From Microbacterium sp. SORGH_AS_0862 (lineage in GTDB: Bacteria; Actinomycetota; Actinomycetes; Actinomycetales; Microbacteriaceae): a DNA stretch of 64,000 bases. The position numbers and the translations under genes are program-made. The notes under the pieces were generated by a model. That model saw nothing but the letters and a program-made list of their open reading frames with translations, did not search any database and had not been told where the DNA came from. The stretch spans positions 62,001 to 126,000 of the forward strand of contig NZ_JAUTAY010000001.1 of assembly GCF_030818795.1 (NCBI RefSeq), read 5' to 3'. Below, one piece after another: positions 27,680 to 38,364 of the stretch; position 1 is the first letter of the stretch; the number at the start of each line of letters is the position of its first letter.

Positions 27680-30266
27680 ATGGCCATTCCCGACAAGCCC
27701 GCACTCGAGGGCCTCGAAGCCAAGTGGGACCAGGCCTGGTCCACCCAGGGCACGTATCTCTTCGACAGGGAGGCCGCGAAGACCTCCGGCCGCGGCGGCG
27801 TCTTCTCGGTGGACACGCCTCCGCCGACCGCATCCGGCTCCCTGCACATCGGTCACGTGTTCAGCTACACGCACACCGACGTGAAGGTGCGCTTCGAGCG
27901 GATGCGCGGCAAGACCGTCTTCTACCCCATGGGATGGGACGACAACGGGCTGCCGACCGAGCGGCGCGTGCAGAACTACTACGGCGTGCGCTGCGACACC
28001 TCCCCTTGCGTACGACCCCGACTTCACCCCGCCGTTCCGCGGTGACGCGAAGAGCCTGAAGCCGGCCGATCAGGTGCCGATCAGCCGCCGCAACTTCATC
28101 GACCTGTGCGACGAGCTGACCCTCGAAGACGAGAAGGCCTTCGAGGCCGTGTTCCGCCAGCTCGGTCTCTCCGTCGACTGGACCCAGACCTACCGCACGA
28201 TCTCGGACGAGACCATCCGCACGAGCCAGCTGGCGTTCCTCCGCAACCTCGAGCGCGGCGAGGCGTATCAGGCTCTCGCGCCCACGCTGTGGGACATCGA
28301 TTTCCGCTCCGCCATCGCGCAGGCCGAGTTGGAGGACCGCGAACAGCAGGCGTCCTATCATCGCCTCGCCTTCCACAAGACCGACGGCTCGGGCGACATC
28401 CACATCGAGACCACCCGCCCCGAGCTGCTCGCGGCGTGCGTCGCCCTGGTGGCCAACCCCAACGACGAGCGGTACCAGCCGTACTTCGGCCAGACGGTGC
28501 GCACGCCCGTGTTCGGCGTCGAGGTGCCCGTGCTCGCCCACCCGCTGGCGCAGCAGGACAAGGGATCGGGCATCGCGATGGTCTGCACCTTCGGCGACGT
28601 CACCGACATCATCTGGTGGCGGGAGCTGGATCTGCCCAACCGCACGATCCTCGGCAAGGACGGCCGCATCCTCCCCGACGCACCTGCCGCCCTCGACACG
28701 GATGCGGCGAAGGCCGCGTACGCGGAGCTGGCGGGGCTCACCGTCTTCAGCGCCAAGAAGAAGATGGTCGAGCTTCTGGAGGCCTCCGGCGAACTCCTCG
28801 AGGTCTCGAAGCCCTTCAACCACCCGGTGAAGTTCTACGAGAAGGGCGACCGCGCCCTCGAGATCGTCTCGACGCGTCAGTGGTACCTGCGCAACGGTGC
28901 GCGCGACGAGGCCTTCCGCGAGAAGCTTCTCGCGCTCGGAGCGGGCATGCGGTGGCATCCCGACTTCATGCGCGTGCGCTACGAGAACTGGACCAACGGG
29001 CTCACCGGCGACTGGCTCATCAGCCGCCAGCGCTTCTTCGGCGTCCCGATCCCGGTGTGGTATCCGCTGGACGAGAACGGCGAGCGGGTCGAGGGCGGCG
29101 TCATCACGGCCGACGTCGCCGCACTTCCCGTCGACCCGACGACCGACACCGCACCCGGTTACGACGAGTCGCAGCGCGGCGTCCCGGGCGGCTTCGAAGG
29201 CGAGAAGGACATCTTCGACACGTGGGCGACCTCCTCGCTCACCCCGCAGCTGGCCGGTGGCTGGCAGCGCGACGAAGAGCTGTGGGACCTCGTCGCACCG
29301 TTCGACCTGCGCCCGCAGGGCCAGGACATCATCCGCACCTGGCTGTTCTCCACGATGGTGCGCTCCGCCCTCGAGGACGACCGCGCGCCGTGGACGGATG
29401 CGGCCATCAGCGGCTTCATCGTCGACCCCGACCGCAAGAAGATGTCGAAGTCGAAGGGCAACGTCGTCACGCCTGCCGACATCCTGGATCAGCACGGCAC
29501 CGACGCGGTGCGCTACTGGGCGGCGTCGAGCCGGCTCGGCGCGGACGCCGCGTTCGACCCGCAGAACCCCACCCAGGTGAAGATCGGCCGGCGCCTGGCG
29601 ATCAAGGTGCTCAACGCGGCGAAGTTCGTGCTGTCGTTCCCCGTTCCCGAGGGCGCCCGGGTCACCCATGCGCTGGATGCGGCGATGCTCGCCACGCTCG
29701 ACCGTGTCGTGCGCGACGCGACGATGGCGTTCGAGGCGTACGACCACGCGCGGGCTCTGGAAATCACGGAGTCGTTCTTCTGGACCTTCTGCGACGACTA
29801 CCTCGAACTCGTCAAGGAGCGCGCCTACGACCAGGGCGACGTGGGTCAGGCATCGGCGGCGCTGGCGCTGCGCACGGCTCTGTCGACGCTGCTGCGCCTC
29901 CTCGCCCCCGTGCTCTCCTTCGCGACGGAGGAAGCCTGGTCGTGGTTCGAGGAGGGCTCCGTGCACACCGCGCCGTGGCCCGAGCCGCTCACCGCGGACG
30001 ACGGGGATGCCGAGGCCGGCGACCGTGCCGTCCTCACCGCGGCCAGTTCCGCACTCATCGCCATCCGACGGGCCAAGACCGAGGCGAAGGCTTCCCAGAA
30101 GACCCCGATCGCGCGTCTGACCCTCGGGGCACCATCGGCCATCGCCGCCGCCCTAGCGAGCGCCGAAGGTGATCTCAAGGCCGTGGGCCGGATCGCGGAT
30201 CTCGCTATCGTCGAGGCCGAGACGGTTCAGGTCGTCGACATCGAGTTCGCCCCGCAGGAGGTCTGA
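27680..30266 (+). pseudogene. valS: Valyl-tRNA synthetase, broken by one extra base
   Basis: A class I synthetase charging tRNA-Val. The first ~108 codons (GLEAKWDQAWSTQGTYLFD, HIGH motif as SGSLHIGHVFSY, FYPMGWDDNGLPTERRVQNYYGVRCD) are in one frame; the remainder (YDPDFTPPFRGDAKSLKPAD, CP1 editing region with IHIETTRPELLAACVALVANP, KMSKS as KKMSKSKGN, anticodon domain) is in another. Deleting one C from CCCC at 28002-28005 restores RCDTSLAYDPDF and a frame of ~861 residues. valS is essential and the rest is intact, so a sequence error is likely. GAGGAG precedes the ATG. Confidence 0.93.
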
Positions 30267-30267
30267 C

Positions 30268-30519
30268 ATGCAGCTCGGCACACGTTGGAGCGCCAGGACG
30301 GAGCCGCCGGCCTCGGTTCCCGCCTCGCTCCGGGAGCAGATCGCCGCCGTCGAGTCCGCCATCACCGAGTCGCAGTGGTCGTCGCAGCCGACGCCGCGCT
30401 GGACGCTGACCTGGCTCGAGGGCCGGCCGGTCGCGGAGCTCGACACGGGCGTCATCGTGTCGCTCGATGCCGACGGTACCGCGGTCGTCCGCCACGACGT
30501 CGACGACGAGTTCGCCTGA
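30268..30519 (+). CDS. Small conserved-looking protein downstream of valS, unknown
   Basis: An 83-residue protein starting at ATG 30268, one base after the valS stop with GGAGG of the valS end as ribosome site. It has a helix (SVPASLREQIAAVESAIT) and a beta-rich end with WTLTWLEGRPVAELDTG and an acidic tail VRHDVDDEFA. The two Trp residues and even codon use suggest a real, folded protein. I recognise no family. Confidence 0.65.
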   Translation: MQLGTRWSARTEPPASVPASLREQIAAVESAITESQWSSQPTPRWTLTWLEGRPVAELDTGVIVSLDADGTAVVRHDVDDEFA

Positions 30520-30549
30520 GCGCGCCTCGGCCCTGATCGCCGGCGCCGA

Positions 30550-30555
30550 TAGTCT
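30550..30555 (+). promoter_or_regulatory. Leaderless-type -10 hexamer TAGTCT for the M3 peptidase gene
   Basis: TAGTCT ends six bases before ATG 30562, without a ribosome-binding site. Confidence 0.55.
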
Positions 30556-30561
30556 GAGCGG

Positions 30562-32599
30562 ATGGCGTCCGTCAATCCGCTGCTCTCCCCGTCCACTCTT
30601 CCCTACGCGCTTCCGGACTACGCCGCGATCGAGCCCGAGCACTACCTGCCCGCGTTCGACGAGGCGTTTCGTCAGCATCGTGCGGAGGTCGAGCGGGTCG
30701 CGTCCGAGACGGCGCCTCCGACGTTCGAGAACACGCTCGTCGCCCTCGAGCGTGCGGGAGACATGCTCGACCGTGTGAGTCGGACCTTCTTCACCGTGTC
30801 GTCGGCGGATGCCACCCCGGCCGTCCAGGCGATCGAGGAAGAGCTCGCGCCGCTCCTGTCCGCTCATGGCGACGCGATCCGACTCGACGAGCGGCTCTAC
30901 GCGCGGGTGAGCGCACTTCACGAGGCGCGTGACTCCCTGGATCTGGATGCGGAGTCGCTGCGGCTGCTGACGCGCACCTTCCGCGAGCTCACCCTTGCCG
31001 GCGCCGGCCTCTCCCCCGACGACAAGCGGCGTCTCGTCGAGATCAACACGCGGCTGTCGACGCTGACCACCACGTTCGAGAAGCACCTGCTCTCCGACAC
31101 AAACGAGCTCGCGGTGCACGTGAGCGACGAGCGGGAGCTGGATGGGCTCGCGGCAGGCGAACGGTCCGCCGCAGCCAGAGCGGCCGAGCAGCGCGGTTTG
31201 GACGGCTGGTTGATCACGCTCCCGCTGTTCACGGGCCACCCGTGGCTGGCGTCGCTCGCCGACCGCCCGCTGCGCGAGCGCATCATGAATGCCTCGCGCG
31301 CCCGGGGTGGGCGCGGCGGCGACAACGACAACAGTGCGACGGTGCGCGAGATCGTGCGCCTGCGGGCGGAGCGTGCGGCGCTTCTCGGCTTCCCGACGCA
31401 TGCGGCCGCGGTCACCGCCGATCAGACCGCCGGTTCTCCCGAAGCCGTCGCCGCACTGTTGCGCCGCCTGGCAGAACCCGCATCCCGCAACGCCGCTGCG
31501 GAAGAAGGCGGAACGCGCACAGGTCTCCAGTATCACGGACGTGGCGGCGCACGATTGGGCCTACGCCACCGAGCAGGTGCGCGCGACGCAGCTGGATATC
31601 GATACGGCAGGACTGCGCCCCTGGTTCGAGGCCGAGCGCGTCCTGCGCGACGGCGTCTTCGCGGCCGCCACCGCGCTCTACGGCATCACCTTCACCGAGC
31701 GACACGACCTCGTGGCCTACCATCCCGACGCTCGCGTGTTCGAGGTCTTCGAAGAGGACGGCGCGGGTCTGGGGCTCTACATCCTCGATCTCTACACGCG
31801 CGATACGAAGCGCGGCGGCGCGTGGATGAACTCCATCGTGACACCGTCCGAGCTGCGCCTGTCAGCGCCCGTCGTGGTGAACAACCTCAATGTGTCGGAC
31901 CCCGGTGAGGGACAGCCGACCCTGCTGACCCTCGACGAGGTGACCACGCTCTTCCACGAGTTCGGCCATGCGCTTCACGGGCTGTTCGCCCGCACGCGAT
32001 ACCCGCACTTCGCAGGAACGGCCGTCTTCCGCGACTTCGTCGAGTTCCCGAGCCAGGTCAACGAGATGTGGATGCTCGCACCTGGCGTCGTCGAGAACTA
32101 CGCCCGCCACATCGAAACCGACGAGCCGCTGCCCTCGGATGTGATCGAACGACTGAACGCATCCGGAACGTTCGATCAGGGGTTCGCGACCAGCGAATAC
32201 CTCGCCGCCGCCTGGCTCGACCTCGCGTGGCACTCGATGAGCGTCGAGGACGCGTCTGCCGAGATCGACGTCGTGGAGTTCGAGAGACGCGCGCTCGAAG
32301 ACATCGGGCTCACGGAGCCCGCGGTACCGCCGCGCTACTCGACGACCTACTTCGCCCACATCTTCTCCGGCGGTTACAGCGCCGGCTATTACTCCTACAT
32401 CTGGAGCGAGGTGATCGACGCCGACACCGTCGAGTGGTTCGGCGAGAACGGCGGCCTGGATCGGGCCGCAGGCGAGCGGTTCCGCCGCCGGTTGCTCGGG
32501 GTCGGCGGCGCGAAGGACCCGCTCGAGGCGTACCGCGACTTCCGCGGCCGGGATGCGGCCATCGAGCCGCTGCTGCGACGCCGCGGCCTCGACGCCTGA
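30562..32599 (+). pseudogene. M3-family metallopeptidase (oligopeptidase A / Dcp-like), broken by one extra base
   Basis: A zinc peptidase of ~678 residues that trims cytoplasmic oligopeptides. The first ~312 codons (NPLLSPSTLPYALPDY, NTLVALERAGDMLDRV) and the rest lie in different frames; deleting one base near 31500-31510 (GCGGAAGAAGGC) joins RNAAAE with ERAQVS. The zinc site TLFHEFGHALHG (HExxH) and the downstream third ligand region NEMWMLAPGV are intact in the second frame, as is FAHIFSGGYSAGYYSYIWSEV. The lesion type matches those in proA, valS and qcrB, so error is likely. It has a leaderless-type promoter. Confidence 0.9.
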
Positions 32600-32603
32600 G
32601 GCG

Positions 32604-33176
32604 TCAGCGCCAGTCCAGAAGCTCACGCACGACCTTCTGGGATGCGGGCGAGTCGTCGTTCTCGATCCGCCAGAACTTCTCGCGCGAGACGAGAACGCCG
32701 TCGGCACGGAAGCGTTCCTCGAGTCCGTCCCACACACGACGCAGCAGGGGCGCCGCGTCGTTGCTGTCGGACGCCCCCCGCACGGATACGTGGGAAGCGA
32801 TCACGAGCTCCGCACCCGCTCGGCGAGGCCGGGCGCATGCCACGACCAGCGTGGGCGTGGCGGGGCGTCGGAAGGGAACGAGCAACTCGAGTCCCGTGTC
32901 CGCCAAGAGCCAGGTGAGCACACCGCGCTTCCGCGAGGTCTCCACATCCCCGAGGTACAGGTCGTGCGCGATCCACTCGGAACCGGACTGCGCCACACGC
33001 TCCCCGAACCCGCCGTCTCCGGCGGCGAAGCCCTGCGCCACGAGGTCGCACCGCGCCACCTCGAGCGCGGACGCGGCATCCGTCTCTATCAGGAACCGCG
33101 CGGCGCGACCGGGCACACCATTCCAGCGCAGGGGGCCGACCCGGGCGTCCCGGCCGTGACCGGAGACGCCGTTCAC
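32604..33176 (-). CDS. Unknown protein downstream of clpX
   Basis: A ~190-residue protein; GTG 33176 is chosen, placing it 26 bases after the clpX stop on the same strand. The sequence mixes helices (ASALEVARCDLVAQGFAAGD) and strands (GVLTWLLADTGLELLVPF, PTLVVACARP) and ends with EKFWRIENDDSPASQKVVRELLDW. It has no signal peptide or membrane helix. I do not recognise a family; position suggests co-transcription with clpX but says nothing firm on role. It converges on the M3 peptidase gene with 4 bases between. Confidence 0.65.
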   Translation of the reverse strand: MNGVSGHGRDARVGPLRWNGVPGRAARFLIETDAASALEVARCDLVAQGFAAGDGGFGERVAQSGSEWIAHDLYLGDVETSRKRGVLTWLLADTGLELLVPFRRPATPTLVVACARPRRAGAELVIASHVSVRGASDSNDAAPLLRRVWDGLEERFRADGVLVSREKFWRIENDDSPASQKVVRELLDWR

Positions 33177-33201
33177 CGCCGACCCAGACCGCGCACGCGG
33201 G

Positions 33202-34470
33202 TCAGGCGGTCTTGCGCTTCTGACGCAGCACCAACGTGGGCGCGGCGCCTTCTTCGACGGCCGCACGGGTGACGACGACCTTCGCGACGTCCTCGCTGGA
33301 GGGGATCTCGAACATGATCGGACCGAGCACGTCTTCGAGGATCGCGCGGAGTCCGCGCGCGCCGGTCTTACGCGAGACGGCCAGCTCCGCGATCGCCTCG
33401 AGCGCGTCGCGCTCGAAATCGAGCTCCACGTCGTCGAGCTCGAACATGCGCTGGTACTGCTTCACCAGGGCGTTCTTCGGCTCCGTGAGGATCTCCATGA
33501 GCGCCTCGCGGTCGAGCGGCGAGACGGCAGCCACGACCGGGAGCCGACCGATGAACTCGGGGATGAGGCCGAACTTGTGCAGGTCTTCGGGCAGCACCTC
33601 GCTGAAGAGGTCGGGCGCGTCGTCCTTGCGCTGCAGCGGAGCGCCGAAGCCGACTCCGTGCTTGCCCACGCGCGCGGAGATGATCTCTTCGAGACCCGCG
33701 AACGCACCCGCCACGATGAACAGCACATTCGTCGTGTCGATCTGGATGAACTCCTGGTGCGGATGCTTGCGACCGCCCTGCGGCGGCACGGACGCGACCG
33801 TGCCCTCCAGGATCTTCAGCAGCGCCTGCTGAACACCCTCGCCCGACACGTCGCGCGTGATCGACGGGTTCTCGGCCTTGCGGGCGATCTTGTCGACCTC
33901 GTCGATGTAGATGATGCCCGTCTCTGCGCGCTTCGTGTCGAAGTCGGCAGCCTGCAGAAGCTTGAGCAGGATGTTCTCGACGTCTTCACCGACGTAACCC
34001 GCCTCGGTGAGCGCGGTGGCATCGGCGACGGCGAAGGGCACGTTCAGACGCTTGGCGAGCGTCTGAGCGAGATAGGTCTTGCCGCATCCGGTGGGGCCGA
34101 GCATGAGGATGTTGCTCTTGGCGATGTCGACCTCGTCGGCACGCTGATCGGCGGAGATGATGGTGCTCCGCGCGCGCACGCGCTTGTAGTGGTTGTAGAC
34201 CGCGACGGACAGCGCCCGCTTGGCCTGCTCCTGTCCGACGACGTAGTCCTCCAGGAAGGAGAAGATCTCACGCGGCTTGGGCAGATCGAACTCGGCGACC
34301 TCGCCGGAGGTCTGCTCGGCCATGCGCTCTTCGATGATCTCGTTGCACAGCTCGACGCATTCGTCGCAGATGTACACACCAGGCCCCGCGATGAGCTGCT
34401 GCACCTGCTTCTGGCTCTTGCCGCAGAAGGAGCACTTGAACAGGTCGGCGCTCTCACCGATTCGTGCCAT
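33202..34470 (-). CDS. clpX: ATP-dependent Clp protease ATP-binding subunit ClpX
   Basis: A 422-residue AAA+ unfoldase that feeds substrates into ClpP1P2. The N-terminal zinc domain has [10 protein letters not shown] and [10 protein letters not shown] (four Cys, residues ~14-40). Walker [16 protein letters not shown], pore-loop [10 protein letters not shown] and Walker [12 protein letters not shown] follow, then the IGF-type ClpP-binding loop region ([10 protein letters not shown]) and the small domain ([13 protein letters not shown]). It lies 147 bases downstream of clpP2, separated by a terminator, so it probably has its own promoter too. Confidence 0.98.
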   Translation of the reverse strand: MARIGESADLFKCSFCGKSQKQVQQLIAGPGVYICDECVELCNEIIEERMAEQTSGEVAEFDLPKPREIFSFLEDYVVGQEQAKRALSVAVYNHYKRVRARSTIISADQRADEVDIAKSNILMLGPTGCGKTYLAQTLAKRLNVPFAVADATALTEAGYVGEDVENILLKLLQAADFDTKRAETGIIYIDEVDKIARKAENPSITRDVSGEGVQQALLKILEGTVASVPPQGGRKHPHQEFIQIDTTNVLFIVAGAFAGLEEIISARVGKHGVGFGAPLQRKDDAPDLFSEVLPEDLHKFGLIPEFIGRLPVVAAVSPLDREALMEILTEPKNALVKQYQRMFELDDVELDFERDALEAIAELAVSRKTGARGLRAILEDVLGPIMFEIPSSEDVAKVVVTRAAVEEGAAPTLVLRQKRKTA

Positions 34471-34567
34471 GATGCCTCTCTTCCCCCCGGATAGCTGCGC
34501 GGTACATCGAGCCTAACCGGAGTCGGGGACAACGGCCGTATTGCGCGTCAGGATGTGTGCAGACGGC

Positions 34568-34603
34568 ACGACGCCCCGGTCCTCGCTCGGACCGGGGCGT
34601 CGT
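34568..34603 (-). terminator. Terminator after clpP2
   Basis: ACGACGCCCCGGTCC and GGACCGGGGCGTCGT form a perfect 15-base stem with loop TCGCTC, starting 14 bases after the clpP2 stop. Confidence 0.8.
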
Positions 34604-34616
34604 CTGTCGCACGATG

Positions 34617-35294
34617 TCAGCTCGTGAGAGCGGCGGGCGAGCGCTTGCGCGTGGTCAGCACCTGGTCGACGAGACCGTACTCGACGGCGGTCTCGGCGGA
34701 GAGGATCTTGTCGCGGTCGATGTCGCGGTTGACCTCCTCCTTGGTGCGGTGCGAGTGCTTCGCGAGGGTCTCCTCGAGCCAGGTGCGCATGCGGAGGATC
34801 TCCGCGGCCTGGATCTCGATGTCGGAGGCCTGACCGTGGCCGGCCTCACCCATCGCGGGCTGGTGGATGAGGATACGCGCGTTCGGCAGTGCCAGACGCT
34901 TGCCGGGCGCGCCTGCGGCGAGCAGCACGGCAGCGGCCGAAGCGGCCTGACCGAGCACGACCGTCTGGATCTGGGGCGACACGTACTGCATCGTGTCGTA
35001 GATCGCCGTCATGGCCGTGAACGAGCCGCCGGGCGAGTTGATGTACATGATGATGTCGCGGTCGGGGTCCTGGGACTCCAGCACGAGCAGCTGCGCCATC
35101 ACGTCATCCGCGGAGGCGTCGTCGACCTGGACACCCAGGAAGATGACGCGATCCTCGAACAGCTTGTTGTACGGGTCCTGGCGCTTGTAGCCGTAGGCGG
35201 TGCGCTCCTCGAACTGGGGCAGCACGTAGCGGCTCGACGGCATCTGCAGTCCCTGCGGCGTGTGGGCCGCGGCGCCGAAAGTGGGGATGTTCAT
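34617..35294 (-). CDS. clpP2: ATP-dependent Clp protease proteolytic subunit ClpP2
   Basis: A 225-residue serine protease subunit. [22 protein letters not shown] and the catalytic [22 protein letters not shown] (Ser in GQAASA) are clear; [16 protein letters not shown] supplies His and the later SADD-type region [18 protein letters not shown] the Asp area. In Actinobacteria two different ClpP rings assemble together. It follows clpP1 by 27 bases. The N-terminus ([23 protein letters not shown]) may be processed. Confidence 0.97.
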   Translation of the reverse strand: MNIPTFGAAAHTPQGLQMPSSRYVLPQFEERTAYGYKRQDPYNKLFEDRVIFLGVQVDDASADDVMAQLLVLESQDPDRDIIMYINSPGGSFTAMTAIYDTMQYVSPQIQTVVLGQAASAAAVLLAAGAPGKRLALPNARILIHQPAMGEAGHGQASDIEIQAAEILRMRTWLEETLAKHSHRTKEEVNRDIDRDKILSAETAVEYGLVDQVLTTRKRSPAALTS

Positions 35295-35321
35295 TCGGTT
35301 CTCTCTTCTCGCCGTCGCTCG

Positions 35322-35912
35322 TCAGTTCGCCGTGCCGCCGCCGCCGACGACGTCGGTCGCGGACTCGCGGATGTGGTCGACGAAACCGTACTCGAGCGCT
35401 TCGTCGGCCGTGAACCAGCGGTCACGGTCGCCGTCCTCGTTGATCTGCTCGACGGACTTGCCCGTCTGCGCCGCGGTGATCTCGGCCAGGCGGTTCTTCA
35501 TCGACACGATGAGCTGGGCCTGGGTCTGGATGTCGCTGGCGGTACCGCCGAATCCACCGTGCGGCTGGTGCAGCAGCACACGGGCGTTCGGCGTGATGTA
35601 GCGCTTGCCCTTGGTACCCGCGGTCAGCAGAAGCTGACCCATCGAGGCCGCCATGCCGATGCCGACGGTGACGATGTCGTTGGGCACGAACTGCATGGTG
35701 TCGTAGATGGCCATACCGGCCGTGATCGAGCCACCGGGCGAGTTGATGTAAAGGTAGATGTCCTTCTGCGAGTCCTCGGCGGCGAGCAGCAGGATCTTCG
35801 CGCAGATCTCGTTGGCGTTCTCATCCCGCACCTCGGATCCGAGCCAGATGATGCGGTCCTTCAGCAGCCTGTCGAAGACGCTTGTCGCGACAAGGGGGTC
35901 GGCCATGTTCAC
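35322..35912 (-). CDS. clpP1: ATP-dependent Clp protease proteolytic subunit ClpP1
   Basis: A 196-residue ClpP subunit: [44 protein letters not shown], the active Ser in [16 protein letters not shown], and [15 protein letters not shown] with the His. CAGGAG lies seven bases before ATG 35912 (MNMADP); an internal ATG two codons on is possible. TAGATT at 35937-35942 may be its -10. With clpP2 it forms the mixed tetradecamer typical of Actinobacteria. Confidence 0.97.
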   Translation of the reverse strand: MNMADPLVATSVFDRLLKDRIIWLGSEVRDENANEICAKILLLAAEDSQKDIYLYINSPGGSITAGMAIYDTMQFVPNDIVTVGIGMAASMGQLLLTAGTKGKRYITPNARVLLHQPHGGFGGTASDIQTQAQLIVSMKNRLAEITAAQTGKSVEQINEDGDRDRWFTADEALEYGFVDHIRESATDVVGGGGTAN

Positions 35913-35939
35913 TCCTGTTCGGTGATCGTGAGAACGAAT

Positions 35940-36473
35940 CTACCGGCGCGGTTCGGGCCCCTCGCCCGTGTTCGCCGTCGGCATACGCTCCGGCGCATGA
36001 ACGAGTTCGGCGGCGTATCCGCGCACAGATCGCTGGTAGCGCGGGAGGTGCGGGGCCAGCACCTCGAGCACGATCGCGAGGCCCTCGCGTTCCCGGTCCG
36101 ACGATGCCAGCGCGAGCGCGTAGAAGGCCGCAGCCGCATCCCGCATCCCGCCCGGGCGCGCCTGGCGGTACTCCGTCTCGAGCAGTGACAGGCTCTCGTC
36201 GAGCTTGCCGAGGTTGCGGATGGTGCTCGCGAGCTGGATGACGGCCCGCGTGCGCCGCTCGGTGTCGAGTCCCGCCTCGAGCGCCGCCCGGTACAGGGGC
36301 TCGGCCTCCTGTTCGCGGCCCGCGGAGTCGTAGGCCCCCGCGCGCTCGAACAGCGCGACGGCGTCCCCGGCCCCGCGCTCGCTCGCCAGGCGCTCGATCT
36401 CGTCGATCCGGGCCTCGTCGCTCAGCGACTCGTCGTCCCATACGGCGTCGACGCGTGTCTGCCAGTCGGTCAT
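35940..36473 (-). CDS. Tetratricopeptide-repeat protein
   Basis: A 177-residue cytoplasmic, all-helical protein containing TPR-like helix pairs, e.g. GDAVALFERAGAYDSAGREQEAEPLYRAALEAG (~37-69) and AVIQLASTIRNLGKLDESLSLLETEYRQ (~76-104). It resembles the TPR_5-type proteins common in Actinobacteria. GGAGGGG precedes the ATG. Lying between tig and clpP1 on the same strand, it may assist protein quality control, but this is inference from position only. Confidence 0.8.
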   Translation of the reverse strand: MTDWQTRVDAVWDDESLSDEARIDEIERLASERGAGDAVALFERAGAYDSAGREQEAEPLYRAALEAGLDTERRTRAVIQLASTIRNLGKLDESLSLLETEYRQARPGGMRDAAAAFYALALASSDREREGLAIVLEVLAPHLPRYQRSVRGYAAELVHAPERMPTANTGEGPEPRR

Positions 36474-36493
36474 GCTCGTTCCCCTCCGGTACG

Positions 36494-36527
36494 ACGAAGG
36501 GCGGATGCTTCCGCATCCGCCCTTCGT
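36494..36527 (-). terminator. Terminator after tig
   Basis: ACGAAGGGCGGATGC and GCATCCGCCCTTCGT are perfectly complementary around a four-base loop, 12 bases after the tig stop. Confidence 0.85.
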
Positions 36528-36538
36528 GCTGGCGCGTC

Positions 36539-37987
36539 TTACTCTGCGTCGGCCTTCTTGGCCGGGGCCTTCTTCGCGGCGGGCTTCTTGGCCGCAGCCT
36601 TCTTCGCGGGCTTGGCCTCCTCGGCGGCGGCCTCGTCCTCGGCGTCCGCGGCGGCGTCGGCGATCTCCTCGGCCTCCTCGACGACCTCGGCCTCGGCAGC
36701 CGGCTCGTCCTCGATGGCGATGAAGCCGGTGAGGTCGACGGGCTTGCCGTCGGTGTCGACGACGCTCACGCGACCGAGCGCGATCGCGAGGGCCTTGTTG
36801 CGGGCGACCTCACCGATCAGGGCCGGCAGCTGGTTGCCCTGCTGCAGCGCGTTCACGAAGTCCTGCGGGGCCATGCCGTACTGCGCGGCCGACTGGATCA
36901 GGTACTGAGTCAGCTCGTCCTGCGAGACCTGCACGTCGGCTTCTTCGGCGATCTTGTCGAGGAGGACCTGCGTGCGGAACTGCTTCTCGCTGGCCTCGGT
37001 GACCTCGGCGCGGTGCTCGTCGTCTTCCAGGCGACCCTCACCCTCGAGGTGGGCGTGGACCTCGTCCTCGACCAGCTTCGGCGGCACGGGGATGTCGACC
37101 TTCTCGAGCAGCACCTCGACGAGCTTGTCGCGCGCTGCGGCACCCTGAGTGAAGTTCGACTGCTGGGCGACGCGCTCGGAGAGGCTCGCGCGCAGTTCGT
37201 CGATCGTGTCGAACTCGCTCGCCATCTGGGCGAAGTCGTCGTCGGCGTCGGGCAGCTCGCGCTCCTTGACGGCCTTGACGCTCACGGAGACCTCGGCCTC
37301 TTCGCCGGCGTGGTCGCCACCGACCAGCTTCGAGCGGAACGTGGTGTCCTCACCGGCGGTGAGGGACTCGATGGCCTCGTCGATGCCCTCGAGCAGCTCG
37401 CCGGAGCCGACCTCGTAGGAGACGCCCTCGGCACGGTCGATCTCGTTGCCGTCGATGGTGGCGACCAGGTCGAGCTCGACGAAGTCACCCTTCGCAGCGG
37501 GACGCTCGACGGTCACGAGCGTGCCGAAACGGGCCCGGAGGTTGTCGAGCTCGGCGTCGATGGCCGCCTCGTCGGTGGCGACGGCATCGACGGTGATCTC
37601 GAGGCCCTCGTAGGCGGGGAGGTCGAAGTCGGGACGCACGTCGACCTCGACAGTGACCTTCAGGTCACCGGAGAAGTCGCTGACCTCGGGGAGGGCGACG
37701 ATGTCGGCCTCGGGACGGCCGACGACCCGCAGACCCTGCTCGGCGACAGCCGCGCGGTAGAACCCGTCGAGGCCCTCGTTGACGGCGTGCTCGAGCACGG
37801 CGCCGCGTCCGATGCGCTGGTCGATGATCGGAGCCGGGACCTTGCCCTTGCGGAAGCCGGGGATCTGGACGTCCTGAGCGATGTGCTCGTACGCGTGAGC
37901 GATCGAGGGCTTGAGCTCCTCGGGCGAGACCGAGATCTCGAGCTTCACCCGAGTGGGGGTCAGCTTCTCGACGGTGCTAGTGACCAT
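36539..37987 (-). CDS. tig: Trigger factor
   Basis: A 482-residue ribosome-bound chaperone and prolyl isomerase. The ribosome-binding signature appears as [10 protein letters not shown] (~43-52, GFRxGxxP). The PPIase domain ([20 protein letters not shown], ~150-235) and C-terminal helical chaperone domain follow. The last ~60 residues are low complexity: an acidic part ([21 protein letters not shown]) then Lys/Ala repeats ([21 protein letters not shown]), a common actinobacterial extension. ATG 37987 follows GAGGAG. tig-TPR-clpP1-clpP2-clpX is one quality-control region. Confidence 0.97.
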   Translation of the reverse strand: MVTSTVEKLTPTRVKLEISVSPEELKPSIAHAYEHIAQDVQIPGFRKGKVPAPIIDQRIGRGAVLEHAVNEGLDGFYRAAVAEQGLRVVGRPEADIVALPEVSDFSGDLKVTVEVDVRPDFDLPAYEGLEITVDAVATDEAAIDAELDNLRARFGTLVTVERPAAKGDFVELDLVATIDGNEIDRAEGVSYEVGSGELLEGIDEAIESLTAGEDTTFRSKLVGGDHAGEEAEVSVSVKAVKERELPDADDDFAQMASEFDTIDELRASLSERVAQQSNFTQGAAARDKLVEVLLEKVDIPVPPKLVEDEVHAHLEGEGRLEDDEHRAEVTEASEKQFRTQVLLDKIAEEADVQVSQDELTQYLIQSAAQYGMAPQDFVNALQQGNQLPALIGEVARNKALAIALGRVSVVDTDGKPVDLTGFIAIEDEPAAEAEVVEEAEEIADAAADAEDEAAAEEAKPAKKAAAKKPAAKKAPAKKADAE

Positions 37988-38054
37988 GCCTGTTGTTCTC
38001 CTCTGTTCCGCGCCAACGCACGGTGGCTGAAGGTCTGGGGTCTTGGGGGCCGTG

Positions 38055-38128
38055 TCGGGGCGACAGGATTTGAACCTGCGGCCTCCCGCTCCCAAAGCGG
38101 GCGCTCTACCAAGCTGAGCTACGCCCCG
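38055..38128 (-). tRNA. tRNA-Pro (anticodon TGG)
   Basis: A 74-base cloverleaf on the minus strand; acceptor CGGGGCG pairs with CGCCCCG, discriminator A, no encoded CCA. Anticodon stem CCCGC/GCGGG has loop TTTGGGA, giving TGG. It lies just upstream of tig and is divergent from tRNA-Gly. Confidence 0.97.
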
Positions 38129-38251
38129 GGCGGGCGGGCACGCGAACGTGCACCGGATTCGGCCCCGAGAAGTCTAGCCGACGCTGCCCGCGCGTCGAAT
38201 CGACGTTGAGAACTCAGCTATGCTTGCTGAGGTCGCGGCTGATGCCGCTCC

Positions 38252-38322
38252 GGGGATGTAGCTCAATGGTAGAGCCTCAGTCTTCCAAACTGATTACGCG
38301 GGTTCGATTCCCGTCATCCCCT
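38252..38322 (+). tRNA. tRNA-Gly (anticodon TCC)
   Basis: A 71-base cloverleaf; acceptor GGGGATG pairs with CATCCCC, discriminator T. The anticodon stem TCAGT/ACTGA carries loop CTTCCAA, giving TCC. A strong terminator follows at once. The last bases of the gene are repeated 165 bases downstream. Confidence 0.97.
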
Positions 38323-38327
38323 CCGAC

Positions 38328-38364
38328 GAAGAACGCGGTCCGGCTCGCCCGGACCGCGTTCTTC
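38328..38364 (+). terminator. Terminator after tRNA-Gly
   Basis: GAAGAACGCGGTCCGG pairs with CCGGACCGCGTTCTTC around a short loop and is followed by GTTTCT, six bases after the tRNA. Confidence 0.9.
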
